Shown here: positions 1 through 9,399 of the stretch, one piece after another | How the letters are laid out: the number at the start of each line of letters is the position of its first letter | Position numbering within the stretch: the stretch's first letter is position 1 | Assembly: GCA_934700335.1 (NCBI GenBank) | Contig: CAKUXM010000004.1 | Span: 1 to 64,000, forward strand | Length of the DNA stretch: 64,000 bases | DNA from: an uncultured Candidatus Melainabacteria bacterium | GTDB taxonomy: Bacteria > Cyanobacteriota > Vampirovibrionia > Gastranaerophilales > Gastranaerophilaceae | Direction of reading: 5' to 3' | The notes under the pieces: model-generated | What the model was told of the DNA's origin: nothing | What the model saw: the letters and a program-made list of their open reading frames with translations, nothing else | Database searches by the model: none | Program-made: the position numbers and the translations under genes

Positions 1-531
1 GTTAACTTATCTAACAATTTTTGTATTTTTATTTTTCTCTCTTAATAATTTTTAAATCTCTTACATTTATATAAAGGTATTTTGGAATAATTTATTGACT
101 TTTTTGAGTTTTATTATTAACTTTTGTTAAGAAAATGATATACTTTTATTGAAATTTGTAATATTGTTAAGTGGTGAGTGGTGAATTGGGAGTAGTGAGT
201 AGGTATTTGTCATTGCGAGCGTAAGCGAAGCAATCCAAAAAATGTTCGCTTTGTCCCGCTCGCATTAAACGGCAACGCTCTCAACTGCAACGAAAACTCC
301 TATCGTTTCCGTTGACAGTTGCTCGACTCTCGCTTCGCTCGTGCCTCTGCTCTTGCACCTTCGTTTCCTTTTATCCGTAAGGCATTAAACTGAATAACAT
401 GCCTAACGGCTTAAAGTCAACTACGGAGACAGGCTCACAAGTTTCGCTCTAGCTCAACTGTTCGCTTTGTCAAAAAAAAGGTACGACCGCTAGACCGTAC
501 CAAGTAAATAAAATTATGAGATTTTTGTTTT
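1..531. repeat. Gene-free repeat-rich region
   Basis: I see no credible gene here. Positions 1-180 are very AT-rich. From about 208 there is a copy of a dispersed element beginning CATTGCGAGCGTAAGCGAAG. It is followed by module A (about 255-350: a GCATTAAACGGCAACGCTC block, then TTCCGTTGACAG and GCTCGTGCCTCTGCTC) and module B (about 361-450: CGTTTCCTTTTATC, GTAAGGCATTAAA, ATGCCTAACGG, CGGAGACAGGCTCA). Both modules recur at about 59364-59660 in swapped order. The final 60 bases hold the terminator of the TPR gene. Confidence 0.7.
472..501 (-). terminator. Intrinsic terminator of the TPR gene
   Basis: Read on the minus strand, a GGTACG/CGTACC stem (480-501) is followed by eight T residues (479-472). 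It lies 30 bases past the stop codon of the TPR gene. Confidence 0.75.
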
Positions 532-2202
532 TTATAAATTGAATAAGCTGTGAATTTTATCTTTAATGTCATCTTCGCTTAATTCAGGGTTTAATCTGTT
601 TAAGTCGATTGCCATTTGATAATATGATGCTGCCTCTTTCGCTTCGCCCATTGTTTCGTATGCTCTTCCAGCATTGAAATATGCCATTGTGTAATTTGGG
701 TTTAATTCAATTGCTGTTAAGAAACACTCTAAAGCTTCTTTCGCTTCAGCAAAGGCATCTAATTTAACAACACCTAAGTTATTATGTGCTATATCACAGC
801 TTGGATTTAGGTCTATAGATTTGCTAAAAGAAATCATTGCTTCTTGAGAACAACCTTTTTCCCACAAAGCTAAGCCCATTTTTGCGTATGCTAAGTAATT
901 TTCGGCATCTATTGCAATTGCTTCGCAGTATGTTTGAATTGCACTATCTAAATCTGATTGAATTACATAAACATCAGCTAATGCTATGTGTAATTCATAA
1001 TTTTCTGAATCTAACGCAATACCAGCTTGAAAGGCAGAAATTGCTGATTGAAAATCCATTTTCATATCTAAGTACAATAATCCTAATGTATGGCAAACTA
1101 ATGCTGTCCATCTATCATCTGGATTAATTTTAATAGCTTTTTGGTAATGTTTAATTGCATCATCAAACATATTGCTTCTTAAATATGCAAATGCAATTGC
1201 ATTATTATAATAAGGATTATTTTCGTCAGCATCTAAAGCCAATTTAAAAGCAACTAATGCGTGAAAACTATCGTCTTTTTTAAGGTACAAATGACCTAAT
1301 TCATAATAAATTTTTTCTAAGTCTACACCGAATTCTAATAATTTTGAGTAGTAATCAATTGTTTCATCAATTTCTTCTGGCAAATATGCACGAGTGATTG
1401 TAGCTAATTTTAGCAATGTATTTCTATCTTGAGGTTGAGCAGAATATGCTTCTCTATAGCATGCCAAAGCATCATTATACTCTTTTCTTTTCATCAATAT
1501 ATCACCCATTTTTGAGTTAAATAATGATGATTTACCTGTAGCCTTGATTGCTTTTTTATAAATATTTAAGGTTGTACCATAGTTTTTGAAACCTTCAAAA
1601 AAGGCTCCCACTGTTTTGAACAAGTTTGTTAAAGCTGATTCTTTAATATTTTTGTATAACATTTTGATTGAAGCCTTATCAATAACCGATAAAGCAATAC
1701 CTGTTACAAAATAGTATAAAAATTTGTGTAAATTACCAATATGAGCATATTTATTATCAACTCTTTTTAAAATACTTGATGAATACAACAATCTTGCTCT
1801 AGAAGAATTAACACCTGCGCATTTGATAGCTTTTTCAAATTCTTCTGATGCACTTTCAAAATTAGATGCTTTTTCTAAAAAATACGCTGTATAAAGGTGT
1901 GCATTTGAATTTTGTGGAGCTAATGAAATAGCTGTTTTACATTGGATAATAGCGTTTTCTAAATCAATATCACCACTTTCCAACATTAATGATGCTAATC
2001 TATAGTAGCTTTCTGCCATTGTTGGGTTAGTTTTCATTGTTTGTAAATATTGATTTACGGCTTCTAATAAATCCTCGTGTTGATTTTTCAGTAAGTATCT
2101 TTCGTGAGCTAGTCTTGCTATTTCTAATGTGTTAGTTGTGTCAACTAAATTTTTGAATAAAGTCTTTCCTTGAACTTTTTCATCAGTAGTGCTATTTAAC
2201 AT
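532..2202 (-). CDS. TPR-repeat protein
   Basis: This 556-residue protein is made almost entirely of 34-residue tetratricopeptide helical hairpins. Repeats from about residue 60 to 540 show the W/Y-G/A-Y-P spacing, for example AHNNLGVVKLDAF and AYFNAGRAYETMGEAKEAA. No signal peptide is evident, so it probably acts in the cytoplasm as a protein-interaction scaffold; the partner is unknown. The ATG is preceded by GGAGAGATG, a good ribosome binding site. It is monocistronic, divergent from the LysM gene and closed by its own terminator. TPR proteins of this kind are common in cyanobacteria and their relatives, but the family alone does not give a function. Confidence 0.85.
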   Translation of the reverse strand: MLNSTTDEKVQGKTLFKNLVDTTNTLEIARLAHERYLLKNQHEDLLEAVNQYLQTMKTNPTMAESYYRLASLMLESGDIDLENAIIQCKTAISLAPQNSNAHLYTAYFLEKASNFESASEEFEKAIKCAGVNSSRARLLYSSSILKRVDNKYAHIGNLHKFLYYFVTGIALSVIDKASIKMLYKNIKESALTNLFKTVGAFFEGFKNYGTTLNIYKKAIKATGKSSLFNSKMGDILMKRKEYNDALACYREAYSAQPQDRNTLLKLATITRAYLPEEIDETIDYYSKLLEFGVDLEKIYYELGHLYLKKDDSFHALVAFKLALDADENNPYYNNAIAFAYLRSNMFDDAIKHYQKAIKINPDDRWTALVCHTLGLLYLDMKMDFQSAISAFQAGIALDSENYELHIALADVYVIQSDLDSAIQTYCEAIAIDAENYLAYAKMGLALWEKGCSQEAMISFSKSIDLNPSCDIAHNNLGVVKLDAFAEAKEALECFLTAIELNPNYTMAYFNAGRAYETMGEAKEAASYYQMAIDLNRLNPELSEDDIKDKIHSLFNL

Positions 2203-2392
2203 AAAATCTCATCTCTCCGTGGTTTATTTACAAACTCATCTACGACAATCCAAAAAATTTATTTAGCACTTTGCTAAAAAACTCCTCTAAATGGAGTACA
2301 TCATTTAGATTAAAAATTGGTCTATAGCTTGATATAGATTTAAATTATGATAGAATTATCATGTAAAGACTGAAGGACGAGACGGAAGGATT

Positions 2393-2941
2393 ATGAAAAG
2401 CACAACTCTTAGACGTTCAAATATCACAAAAGAAAAGATTAAAGCTATTGAGGCTCTTTCTAAATATAGAAGAAGAAATTATAACATTTCTCAAACTTCA
2501 AACATTCAGCCAATCAAAGACAAAGAACTTGATATTTTATGGCAAAACTTAAAGCAACAAAATAGTAAGTACGAAAAATCACCTATTGTATATATCATAA
2601 CTGGTTTTATTTTAGGTGCGATATCAATGTTAATTTTAACAACTGTTGTTAACTTATCAATGAATGCTGTTCAAGAAACTTTTGAAACTCCAGCACCAGT
2701 TGAAGCAACAACAGAATCTTCAAAATTAACATTCATTCCTGCAGATACTTCTGATGTTAAAAATTTAGCAAACAATGAAAAATATACAGTTCAAAATGGC
2801 GATACTTTAGAATCAATCGTTATCAGATTTTATGGTTCATATTCAGAGGCTAATGCTAAAAAAATTGAAAAAGCTAATGGAATTGCAAATCCTAACCAAT
2901 TACAGCTAGGTCAAAATTTAATAATTCCATTAGGAGAATAA
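2393..2941 (+). CDS. LysM domain membrane-anchored protein
   Basis: The 182-residue protein has a basic cytoplasmic N-terminus (about 1-60), one transmembrane helix (about 65-88), a Pro/Glu/Thr linker and a C-terminal LysM domain (about 131-180: YTVQNGDTLESIVIRFYG ... NPNQLQLGQNLIIP). LysM binds N-acetylglucosamine polymers, so the domain probably sits in the periplasm and contacts peptidoglycan. The ATG follows GGAAGGATT, a strong SD. It is divergent from the TPR gene and followed by a terminator. The precise role is unknown; cell-wall anchoring or a division-associated role is inference. Confidence 0.85.
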   Translation: MKSTTLRRSNITKEKIKAIEALSKYRRRNYNISQTSNIQPIKDKELDILWQNLKQQNSKYEKSPIVYIITGFILGAISMLILTTVVNLSMNAVQETFETPAPVEATTESSKLTFIPADTSDVKNLANNEKYTVQNGDTLESIVIRFYGSYSEANAKKIEKANGIANPNQLQLGQNLIIPLGE

Positions 2942-2967
2942 ATTTAAACTAAAATACTAATTGGGGT

Positions 2968-2994
2968 GGGGAAATAAAATTCCCCCTTTTTTTT
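2968..2994 (+). terminator. Terminator of the LysM gene
   Basis: A GGGGAA/TTCCCC stem with an A-rich loop (2968-2985) is followed by a run of eight T residues. It overlaps the stop codon side of the convergent GT-C-like gene. Confidence 0.8.
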
Positions 2995-4480
2995 ATTTAT
3001 TTTTATTTCTTGTTATTTTATACAAACTATATTCTAACCCATTTACAGCTCTAAAACTTTTATATTTTTCAAATGTATAAATATAACCAGAATGACTGTC
3101 TTTTATTGAAACTTTATCTTTTTTACCCAAGGTATCGTTTACAGGGATATTTGTATAAACTTCGTCATCATCAACAAAATTCAATAATCTATCCATATTC
3201 AATTTAGTTACCAAATAAAACAAACTTTTAAATTGCGAATTTTGATGAATTTGAGTACAATATTTTGAATTCTTTGTAAAAAATCTTACGTCGTAGCTGT
3301 AATTATCGGATTCACAATAATTTTTAATTTTGTATTTGTTATATGGTAATAAAATAAAGCCAGCCGAATTATCCTTGGTTAAAATAATCGTTTTACCATC
3401 TAATTTTTTATCCTCCAAAATCAATTTGGATAATCTTATTCCATCATCAGAAAAAATATTATATAACATGTTAGTTTTTATATAAAAAGGAATAAGAATT
3501 TGAGTAATCGATATAATTGATAAAAATAAAGTTACAACAAAAGCTTTAACCTTATAATTATCAAGTTTGTAATTATCTAAACCCAACCAAAGCGCAATTA
3601 TTAAATAAATAAAATAAAAAGCATGGTTCCAATAATGTCCATAAAATCTAAACATAAAACAATATGTCATAAAACCTGAGACACACAATAAAAATAATAG
3701 TGGTCTAATTTTATTTTTAAAAACACAGACAAATGTCGAAATAGTTACGATTGATAAAACTACGGCTTCGCAAATAACTCTTTTCAAAATACTGAACATT
3801 AAAGGTGTTTTGTAAAACTCAATACCTTTATATTTATCAAGCGCAGAATCATTAACACCCAAAATCTGAAGCGTCAAAAGAACGGCTCCAATTAATAAAA
3901 TCAAACCAACATATAATAAATTTTTAGAAGTCGGTTTAGACTTAATAAAGTCATAAACAAAAAACAAACCAAACACCATAGCACCGATTAAAGCCATAGC
4001 ACTTGTGTTTGCGCATAAAATTATTAAAAGTGAATACAAAACTGGATTTTTCAACTTATTTTTGTACAAAATACACAAAATAAACAAAAGCATTATGCCA
4101 ATAGAATAACATCTTGCATACACAGAATACATCACTAAAAATGGAAACGAAAAAGTTACTAGCACCTTAACTAAATTGTTAAAAGGAGCTTTTTTCCAAA
4201 ATAAAATTAAAGCAACAAAACAGAATATCCAATTTAAGAACTGCATTGAATACGGATATCCTAAATGCAATTTAGCAAAAGGCATCAAAAGGACATACCA
4301 TAATATGGTATGTCCTTCAATTTTCATAAAATCAACTAATTGAAATAAATTCAATTGTTCTGCTATAGTCCAAGCATGAGCTTCATCATACCATGGAATA
4401 TGGTTTAAAATACGTACTACTGTAATAAAACACCATAAAATCATTGAAATTATAAATGCTTTATTTTTTAACAGTGTCAT
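2993..4480 (-). CDS. Polytopic GT-C-like membrane protein
   Basis: The 495-residue protein has about ten hydrophobic helices and a soluble C-terminal part (from about residue 350). The first loop carries WYDEAHAW (about 30-37), an acidic motif placed as in GT-C glycosyltransferases that use polyprenyl-phosphate sugars. I infer a membrane sugar transferase working on the periplasmic face, with unknown donor and acceptor. Its ATG overlaps the leuS stop codon (TAATG), so it is co-transcribed with and translationally coupled to leuS. The 507-residue protein at 14490-16013 has a related layout (loop with DLWARL and DHEWG), so these may be distant paralogues. Confidence 0.6.
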   Translation of the reverse strand: MTLLKNKAFIISMILWCFITVVRILNHIPWYDEAHAWTIAEQLNLFQLVDFMKIEGHTILWYVLLMPFAKLHLGYPYSMQFLNWIFCFVALILFWKKAPFNNLVKVLVTFSFPFLVMYSVYARCYSIGIMLLFILCILYKNKLKNPVLYSLLIILCANTSAMALIGAMVFGLFFVYDFIKSKPTSKNLLYVGLILLIGAVLLTLQILGVNDSALDKYKGIEFYKTPLMFSILKRVICEAVVLSIVTISTFVCVFKNKIRPLLFLLCVSGFMTYCFMFRFYGHYWNHAFYFIYLIIALWLGLDNYKLDNYKVKAFVVTLFLSIISITQILIPFYIKTNMLYNIFSDDGIRLSKLILEDKKLDGKTIILTKDNSAGFILLPYNKYKIKNYCESDNYSYDVRFFTKNSKYCTQIHQNSQFKSLFYLVTKLNMDRLLNFVDDDEVYTNIPVNDTLGKKDKVSIKDSHSGYIYTFEKYKSFRAVNGLEYSLYKITRNKNK

Positions 4481-6972
4481 TATTTCACCACAATATTAAC
4501 AAGTTTTTTAGGTACAACAATAACTTTCACAATTGTTTTTCCATCTGTATATTCCTTAATTTTTTCACTTGCTAATGCTGTTTGTTCCATTTCTTCTTTG
4601 CTCATTGACTCATCAACAGTAATTTTGTCTCTAACTTTACCGTTAACTTGAACAACAAGAGTGAAATCTGTTAATTTAGCTAAGTTTTCGTCATATTCAC
4701 ACCAAGGTTGGTCATGGATAGAACCTTCACCGCCTAAATTTTCCCAAATTTCTTCTGACATGTGAACTGTTACAGGAGACATTAATTTAATCAACATTGC
4801 AATTGCATAGCTGAATACTTGTTTATCGTCTTCACTTAAATCACCTTTAGATTTTCTCCAATCAGCGATTGAGTTTACAAGTTCTCTGTATTTAGAAATT
4901 ACTGTGTTGAATTGGAAGTCTGTTTCAATATCGTTTGTAATTCCTTTGATTGCAATGTTTACTATTCTAACCAATTTATCATCTTCTTTTGGAAGATTTG
5001 CAGGGATAGAATAATTCAAATTAATATCTTTTTGGTTTGAAGAAATAAGTGTCCAAACTCTGTTCAAGAATTTGTAACAACCTTCAACACCAGCATCAGA
5101 CCAGTCAAAATCTCTAGCTGGAGGTGAATCAGAAAGGATAAATAATCTTGCTGTATCAGCCCCGTAGTTTTCAAAGATTTCATCAGGATCAACTGTGTTA
5201 CCTTTTGATTTAGACATTTTTGAACCATCTTTAAGAACCATACCTTGTGTTAATAGGTTTTTGAATGGTTCATCAAAATCAAGTAAGCCCATATCTTTAA
5301 GAGCTTTTGTGAAAAATCTTGAATACAATAAGTGTAAAATAGCATGTTCAATACCACCTACGTATTGGTCAACTGGTAACCATTTATTTACTAAATCTTT
5401 GTCAAATGGTTTTTCAGAATTTCTTGCATCTGCATAACGTAGATAGTACCAACTTGAACAAATAAATGTATCCATTGTATCTGTTTCTCTAACAGCATGT
5501 CCACCACAAACTGGACAAACTGTGTCTTTGAATGTTTTTGAAGTTGTGATTGGTGATTTACCCACAACTGAGAAATCAACATCTTCTGGTAACATTACTG
5601 GTAATTGATTTTCCGGAACTGGTTGAATACCACACTTATCACAATAAACTACAGGAATTGGAGCTCCCCAATATCTTTGACGAGAAATCAACCAATCTCT
5701 CAATCTAAATTGAGTTTTAAATTCACCAAATCCATTATCTACTGCTTTTTGAGTAATAGCTTTTTTAGCTTCAGTATTTTTCATTCCGTTAAATTCGTTT
5801 GAATTAACCAAAACACCTTCTTCGACATAAGCATTTGTCATTTCATCAGGATTTAATTCTCTATCAGCCGGAGAAATAACAACTTTTAATGGTAGATTGT
5901 ATTTTTTAGCGAACGCAAAATCCCTTTCATCGTGAGTAGGTACAGCCATTACAGCACCAGTACCATATTCAACAAGAGCATAATCTGCTGTCCATAGAGG
6001 GAAAGTTTCGCCAGTGAATGGATTGATGCAGTGAGTTCCAAGAGGAACACCTGTTTTTGGTCTATCTGTTGAAAGTCTTTCAATTTCTGACATTTTTCTT
6101 GCATTTGCTCTGTATTCTTCAACAGCATCTTTGTTTTCAGCCGTTGTAAGTTTTTCAATATCTTTGTATTCAGGAGCTACTACAAGATATGTTATACCGT
6201 GAACTGTGTCAGGTCTTGTTGTATATACTGGAACGTACATTTCTTCACCGTTTGGAGCATCTACAACTTTGAAATTAAAGATAGCACCTGAAGATTTGCC
6301 AATCCAGTTTGCTTGCATTGTTTTTACATTATCACCCCAACCTTCAAGCTTATCTAAATCTTGAAGTAATCTATCTGCATAATCAGTGATTTTTAAGAAC
6401 CATTGTGATAAGTATTTCTTTTCAACAACACTATCACATCTCCAGCATTTACCATCAATAACTTGTTCGTTTGCAAGAACGGTACCACATTCGTTACACC
6501 AGTTTACAGCAGCTTCTTTTTTGTAAGCTAAACCTTTTTTGTAGAATTGTAGGAATAACCATTGAGTCCACTTGTAATAATCTGGCTTACAAGTTGCAAC
6601 TTCTCTGTCCCAGTCATAAGACAAACCTAACATATTAAGTTGTTTTGTCATGTAAGCAATATTTTCATCAGTCCACTTTGCAGGATTTGCACCGTGTTTC
6701 ATTGCAGCGTTTTCTGCAGGTAAACCGAAACTATCCCAACCCATTGGGTGCAAGACATTAAAACCTTTCATTTTTTTAAATCTTGCAATTACATCAGTAA
6801 TTGTGTAGTTTCTAACATGTCCCATGTGTAATTTTCCGCTTGGATATGGAAACATTGATAGAGCATAGTATTTAGGCTTGTCGCTTTCATCGTATGTTTT
6901 GAAAGTTTTTTCTTTAGCCCACTTTTCTTGCCATTTTTTTTCTATTCCTTGTGGATAATATAATTCTTTCAT
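4480..6972 (-). CDS. leuS: Leucyl-tRNA synthetase
   Basis: This class Ia synthetase charges tRNA-Leu with leucine in the cytoplasm. At 830 residues it has the usual bacterial LeuRS length. The HIGH-type motif is PYPSGKLHMGH (about 42-52), and a zinc-type CNECG ... CWRC pair lies near residues 160-180. The CP1 editing domain is present (TTRPDTVHGITYLVVAPEY, GTGAVMAVPTHDERD), as are KMSKSKGN near residue 585 and a C-terminal tRNA-binding domain ending VVPKKLVNIVVK. The start follows GAAAGGA. It heads a two-gene unit with the GT-C-like gene. No T-box or other leader structure was recognised. Confidence 0.98.
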   Translation of the reverse strand: MKELYYPQGIEKKWQEKWAKEKTFKTYDESDKPKYYALSMFPYPSGKLHMGHVRNYTITDVIARFKKMKGFNVLHPMGWDSFGLPAENAAMKHGANPAKWTDENIAYMTKQLNMLGLSYDWDREVATCKPDYYKWTQWLFLQFYKKGLAYKKEAAVNWCNECGTVLANEQVIDGKCWRCDSVVEKKYLSQWFLKITDYADRLLQDLDKLEGWGDNVKTMQANWIGKSSGAIFNFKVVDAPNGEEMYVPVYTTRPDTVHGITYLVVAPEYKDIEKLTTAENKDAVEEYRANARKMSEIERLSTDRPKTGVPLGTHCINPFTGETFPLWTADYALVEYGTGAVMAVPTHDERDFAFAKKYNLPLKVVISPADRELNPDEMTNAYVEEGVLVNSNEFNGMKNTEAKKAITQKAVDNGFGEFKTQFRLRDWLISRQRYWGAPIPVVYCDKCGIQPVPENQLPVMLPEDVDFSVVGKSPITTSKTFKDTVCPVCGGHAVRETDTMDTFICSSWYYLRYADARNSEKPFDKDLVNKWLPVDQYVGGIEHAILHLLYSRFFTKALKDMGLLDFDEPFKNLLTQGMVLKDGSKMSKSKGNTVDPDEIFENYGADTARLFILSDSPPARDFDWSDAGVEGCYKFLNRVWTLISSNQKDINLNYSIPANLPKEDDKLVRIVNIAIKGITNDIETDFQFNTVISKYRELVNSIADWRKSKGDLSEDDKQVFSYAIAMLIKLMSPVTVHMSEEIWENLGGEGSIHDQPWCEYDENLAKLTDFTLVVQVNGKVRDKITVDESMSKEEMEQTALASEKIKEYTDGKTIVKVIVVPKKLVNIVVK

Positions 6973-7012
6973 ATTTTTCCTTTCAACTATCTATAAATTA
7001 ATTTTATCACGA

Positions 7013-7340
7013 AATATTACGAATATTTGTTATTTTTAAAAAATTTTAATTAAAAAAGGCAATTTCTTAAGAGCAAAATACTTTATATATATGTAGGTAG
7101 TTATTGGTGGTTTTAACATGGTTAATTTTTGTGTGATGTTTATTTCAGAATTTATTAGCAAAAAGTTATTAAAACCTTTTGTGCAACTTCTTTTTGTGCA
7201 AAATATCCAATACAAACCTCAACTTGCTTATGCAAGAATTGCTGTAATGCACAACTGTGTGCAAAAATAACAATTTCATAAAAAATAACAATCAATAACT
7301 ACAAAATTTAGGTTAGGTTCAAAGTAAAAGGTTTAGGTTA
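7013..7340. other. AT-rich intergenic region
   Basis: About 330 bases separate divergent leuS and the 115-residue orphan gene. A 50-codon open frame (7118-7270, plus) exists but lacks a ribosome binding site and looks incidental. The only pattern noted is recurring TGTGCAAAA-type words at 7190-7265. No tRNA or riboswitch was recognised. Confidence 0.5.
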
Positions 7341-7688
7341 ATGAAAGCATTTAGTTTTATAAAAGGCAAAGAGTCAACAGTAAATATAACTGATATAACA
7401 AGCATCTTCAACAGTGCTGAAAAAAATCTCGACATAATCAAATCCAACTTTGGAACAAGCAACCCAACCCAAATAAACAGATTGCTCCAACAACAAGAGG
7501 CACAAAAAGCTCAAAGAAACAGTCTTCAACCTAAATATCCGCCTCAAAATAGATTTAACTATTACGCAAGCAACGTTATAAAACCTCAAGAAAAAACATA
7601 TCTGCATTTTGCAGGGAAAGTTATAGGCTACAAAGCTCAACCAGAGCAAGATATATTTATAAAAAGAACCCAAAGCCCTCAACAATAA
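7341..7688 (+). CDS. Orphan 115-residue hypothetical protein
   Basis: I do not recognise a family. The protein is hydrophilic, rich in Gln, Asn and Lys, and has no signal peptide or membrane helix. A short helical segment (about 20-60, with LLQQQEAQKAQRN) is followed by an aromatic, probably extended C-terminus. The ATG is preceded by weak GGTTTAGGTTA. A bidirectional terminator closes the gene opposite rpsI. The opposite strand also carries a 103-codon open frame, but that one is hydrophobic, Cys-rich and unlikely. This one is probably real but lineage-specific. Confidence 0.5.
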   Translation: MKAFSFIKGKESTVNITDITSIFNSAEKNLDIIKSNFGTSNPTQINRLLQQQEAQKAQRNSLQPKYPPQNRFNYYASNVIKPQEKTYLHFAGKVIGYKAQPEQDIFIKRTQSPQQ

Positions 7689-7734
7689 AAGACTCTAACC
7701 AAAACAGAAAACCAAACTTTAATTTAAACCAACA

Positions 7735-7763
7735 AAAAAGCGGATTTGAAAAATCCGCTTTTT
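7735..7763. terminator. Bidirectional terminator
   Basis: A perfect GCGGATTT/AAATCCGC stem (7740-7758) with a 3-base loop is flanked by A5 on the left and T5 on the right. It can end both the ribosomal operon (minus, stop at 7773) and the orphan gene (plus, stop at 7688). Confidence 0.85.
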
Positions 7764-7772
7764 GTAATCTGA

Positions 7773-8165
7773 TTAACGTTTTGAGAATTGGAATCTTTTT
7801 CTTGCTCTCTTACGTCCGTATTTCTTACGTTCTTTAACACGTGGATCACGAGTTAATAAACCTTCTGATCTTAATACGTTTTTGTATTCTTCATTAACTT
7901 TAACTAAAGCTCTTGAAATACCGTGTCTGATAGCGCCACATTGTGAAACTACACCGCCACCAACAGTCTTAACTCTTACATCATATTTTTCTTGATTTTC
8001 TGTTAAAACTAATGGTCTATATAACATCATTTCAACAGCTGGTCTGTTACCGATATAATCACGTAAAGTTTTTCCGTTAACGAAAATTCTACCTTTACCT
8101 TTTACTAATTTAACAACTGCGATAGAGGTTTTTCTACGACCTGTTGCCATAACTGCATCTGCCAT
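7773..8165 (-). CDS. rpsI: 30S ribosomal protein S9
   Basis: S9 contacts the peptidyl-tRNA anticodon stem through its C-terminal tail in the 30S head. The 130 residues match the family length, and the sequence runs from TGRRKTSIAVVKL to the conserved basic tail ending KRFQFSKR. It is the last gene of the operon and overlaps rplM by one base, so it is translationally coupled. Confidence 0.98.
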   Translation of the reverse strand: MADAVMATGRRKTSIAVVKLVKGKGRIFVNGKTLRDYIGNRPAVEMMLYRPLVLTENQEKYDVRVKTVGGGVVSQCGAIRHGISRALVKVNEEYKNVLRSEGLLTRDPRVKERKKYGRKRARKRFQFSKR

Positions 8166-8602
8166 TATTTAGCCTCCTTTTCTAATACGATAGGTTTTTG
8201 TGCTGCATGTGGGTGTTCACTGCCTTTGTATACTTTCAATTTTGTAAATTGAGTATCACCTAAAGTATTGTGTTGTAACATACCTTTAACTGCTTTTTCA
8301 ATAACTAATCTTGAATCTTTTTCCATTAATTCTTTGAAACTTGCAGATTTTAATCCACCTGGATATTTAGTGTGGTGGTAGTAAATTTTGTCTGTTTCTT
8401 TATTACCAGTTACACGAACTTTGTCAGAGTTGATAACGATTACGAAATCACCTGTGTCAACGTTTGGTGTGTATTGTGGTTTGTGTTTACCTCTTAAAAT
8501 GTTTGCAATTCTAACTGCTAAACGACCTAATACTTCGTCAGTAGCATCGATTACATACCATTTTCTTTCTACTTCTAGAGGTTTTGCTGAATATGTTTTC
8601 AT
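8165..8602 (-). CDS. rplM: 50S ribosomal protein L13
   Basis: L13 is an early-assembly 23S rRNA-binding protein. At 145 residues it has the usual length and the family motifs WYVIDATDEVLGRLA, GDFVIVINSDKV and KAVKGMLQHNTLG. It sits between truA and rpsI, the common rplM-rpsI pair. The start follows GGAGAAAACGC. Confidence 0.98.
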   Translation of the reverse strand: MKTYSAKPLEVERKWYVIDATDEVLGRLAVRIANILRGKHKPQYTPNVDTGDFVIVINSDKVRVTGNKETDKIYYHHTKYPGGLKSASFKELMEKDSRLVIEKAVKGMLQHNTLGDTQFTKLKVYKGSEHPHAAQKPIVLEKEAK

Positions 8603-8625
8603 GCGTTTTCTCCATTTATATTATT

Positions 8626-9399
8626 TTAGTATTCTACTTTTACTAATGTTAGCCCATACGGACTGATTTTTTTGCCCGCTCTGTTGCGGTCTTTTGAACT
8701 CAAGATTTCCTTCATAACCTCTGGACTTAAATTGTCCTTTTCTATCATCAACAGAGTCCCTACAATATTTCTTACCATATTATAAAGAAATCTGTTCCCA
8801 GATAGTTCAATGATTATGAAATCATCTTCCCTTCTACAAGTTGCACGGGTTAATTTGCAAACCGTATTTGGGTTATCTACTCCAGAATTTTTAAAAGCTT
8901 TGAAATCATGTTCTCCCTCTAAGTAACTTAGAGCTTGCGCCATTCTCTCAATATCAATATCATATTCAATCCTCATCAAATCACCATCAAAGGCATTTTT
9001 AATCTTTCTATTTATGAATTTGTATTCATAATGTCTTTGTTTTGCCGACATCTGAGCGTGAAATGAACTATCTACTTTTTCTAAACTAGCTACCGAAATA
9101 TCGCTTGGCAAAAGTTTGTTTATTGATCTGATAAATTTTGAAGCAACAAATTCTTTATCAGAATCAAAATGAACAAACTGTGCTTTTGCGTTTACTCCTG
9201 CATCTGTTCTTCCAGAGAAGAGTGTTTTTATAGTTCTTATTTGTTTAGAGTCTTTGACTCCTATCAATGTGCTAATCGCCTTTTCAAGTTCACCTTGAAT
9301 TGTTGGCTTTGTTTCTACAGTGCCATTCTTGGCTAACTGTATTTGACTACCGGCATAATTTTTGCCGACATAGGCTACTTCCAGCTTGTATCTATACAT
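8626..9399 (-). CDS. truA: tRNA pseudouridine(38-40) synthase
   Basis: TruA converts U38-U40 of the tRNA anticodon stem to pseudouridine. The protein has 257 residues, with the catalytic aspartate in FSGRTDAGVNAKAQ (about 62-75) and family motifs KQRHYEYKF and GNRFLYNMVRNIVGTLL. It overlaps the rplQ stop by one base. The rplQ-truA-rplM-rpsI linkage is common in cyanobacteria and Firmicutes. Confidence 0.96.
   Translation of the reverse strand: MYRYKLEVAYVGKNYAGSQIQLAKNGTVETKPTIQGELEKAISTLIGVKDSKQIRTIKTLFSGRTDAGVNAKAQFVHFDSDKEFVASKFIRSINKLLPSDISVASLEKVDSSFHAQMSAKQRHYEYKFINRKIKNAFDGDLMRIEYDIDIERMAQALSYLEGEHDFKAFKNSGVDNPNTVCKLTRATCRREDDFIIIELSGNRFLYNMVRNIVGTLLMIEKDNLSPEVMKEILSSKDRNRAGKKISPYGLTLVKVEY

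Noticed and set aside
7118..7270. 50-codon open frame in the leuS upstream gap
   Set aside because: It has no ribosome binding site or recognisable domain, and its composition looks like random AT-rich DNA.
7374..7685. Minus-strand open frame opposite the 115-residue orphan gene
   Set aside because: It is hydrophobic and Cys/Leu-rich in a way typical of antisense translation, and the terminator layout suits the plus-strand gene.
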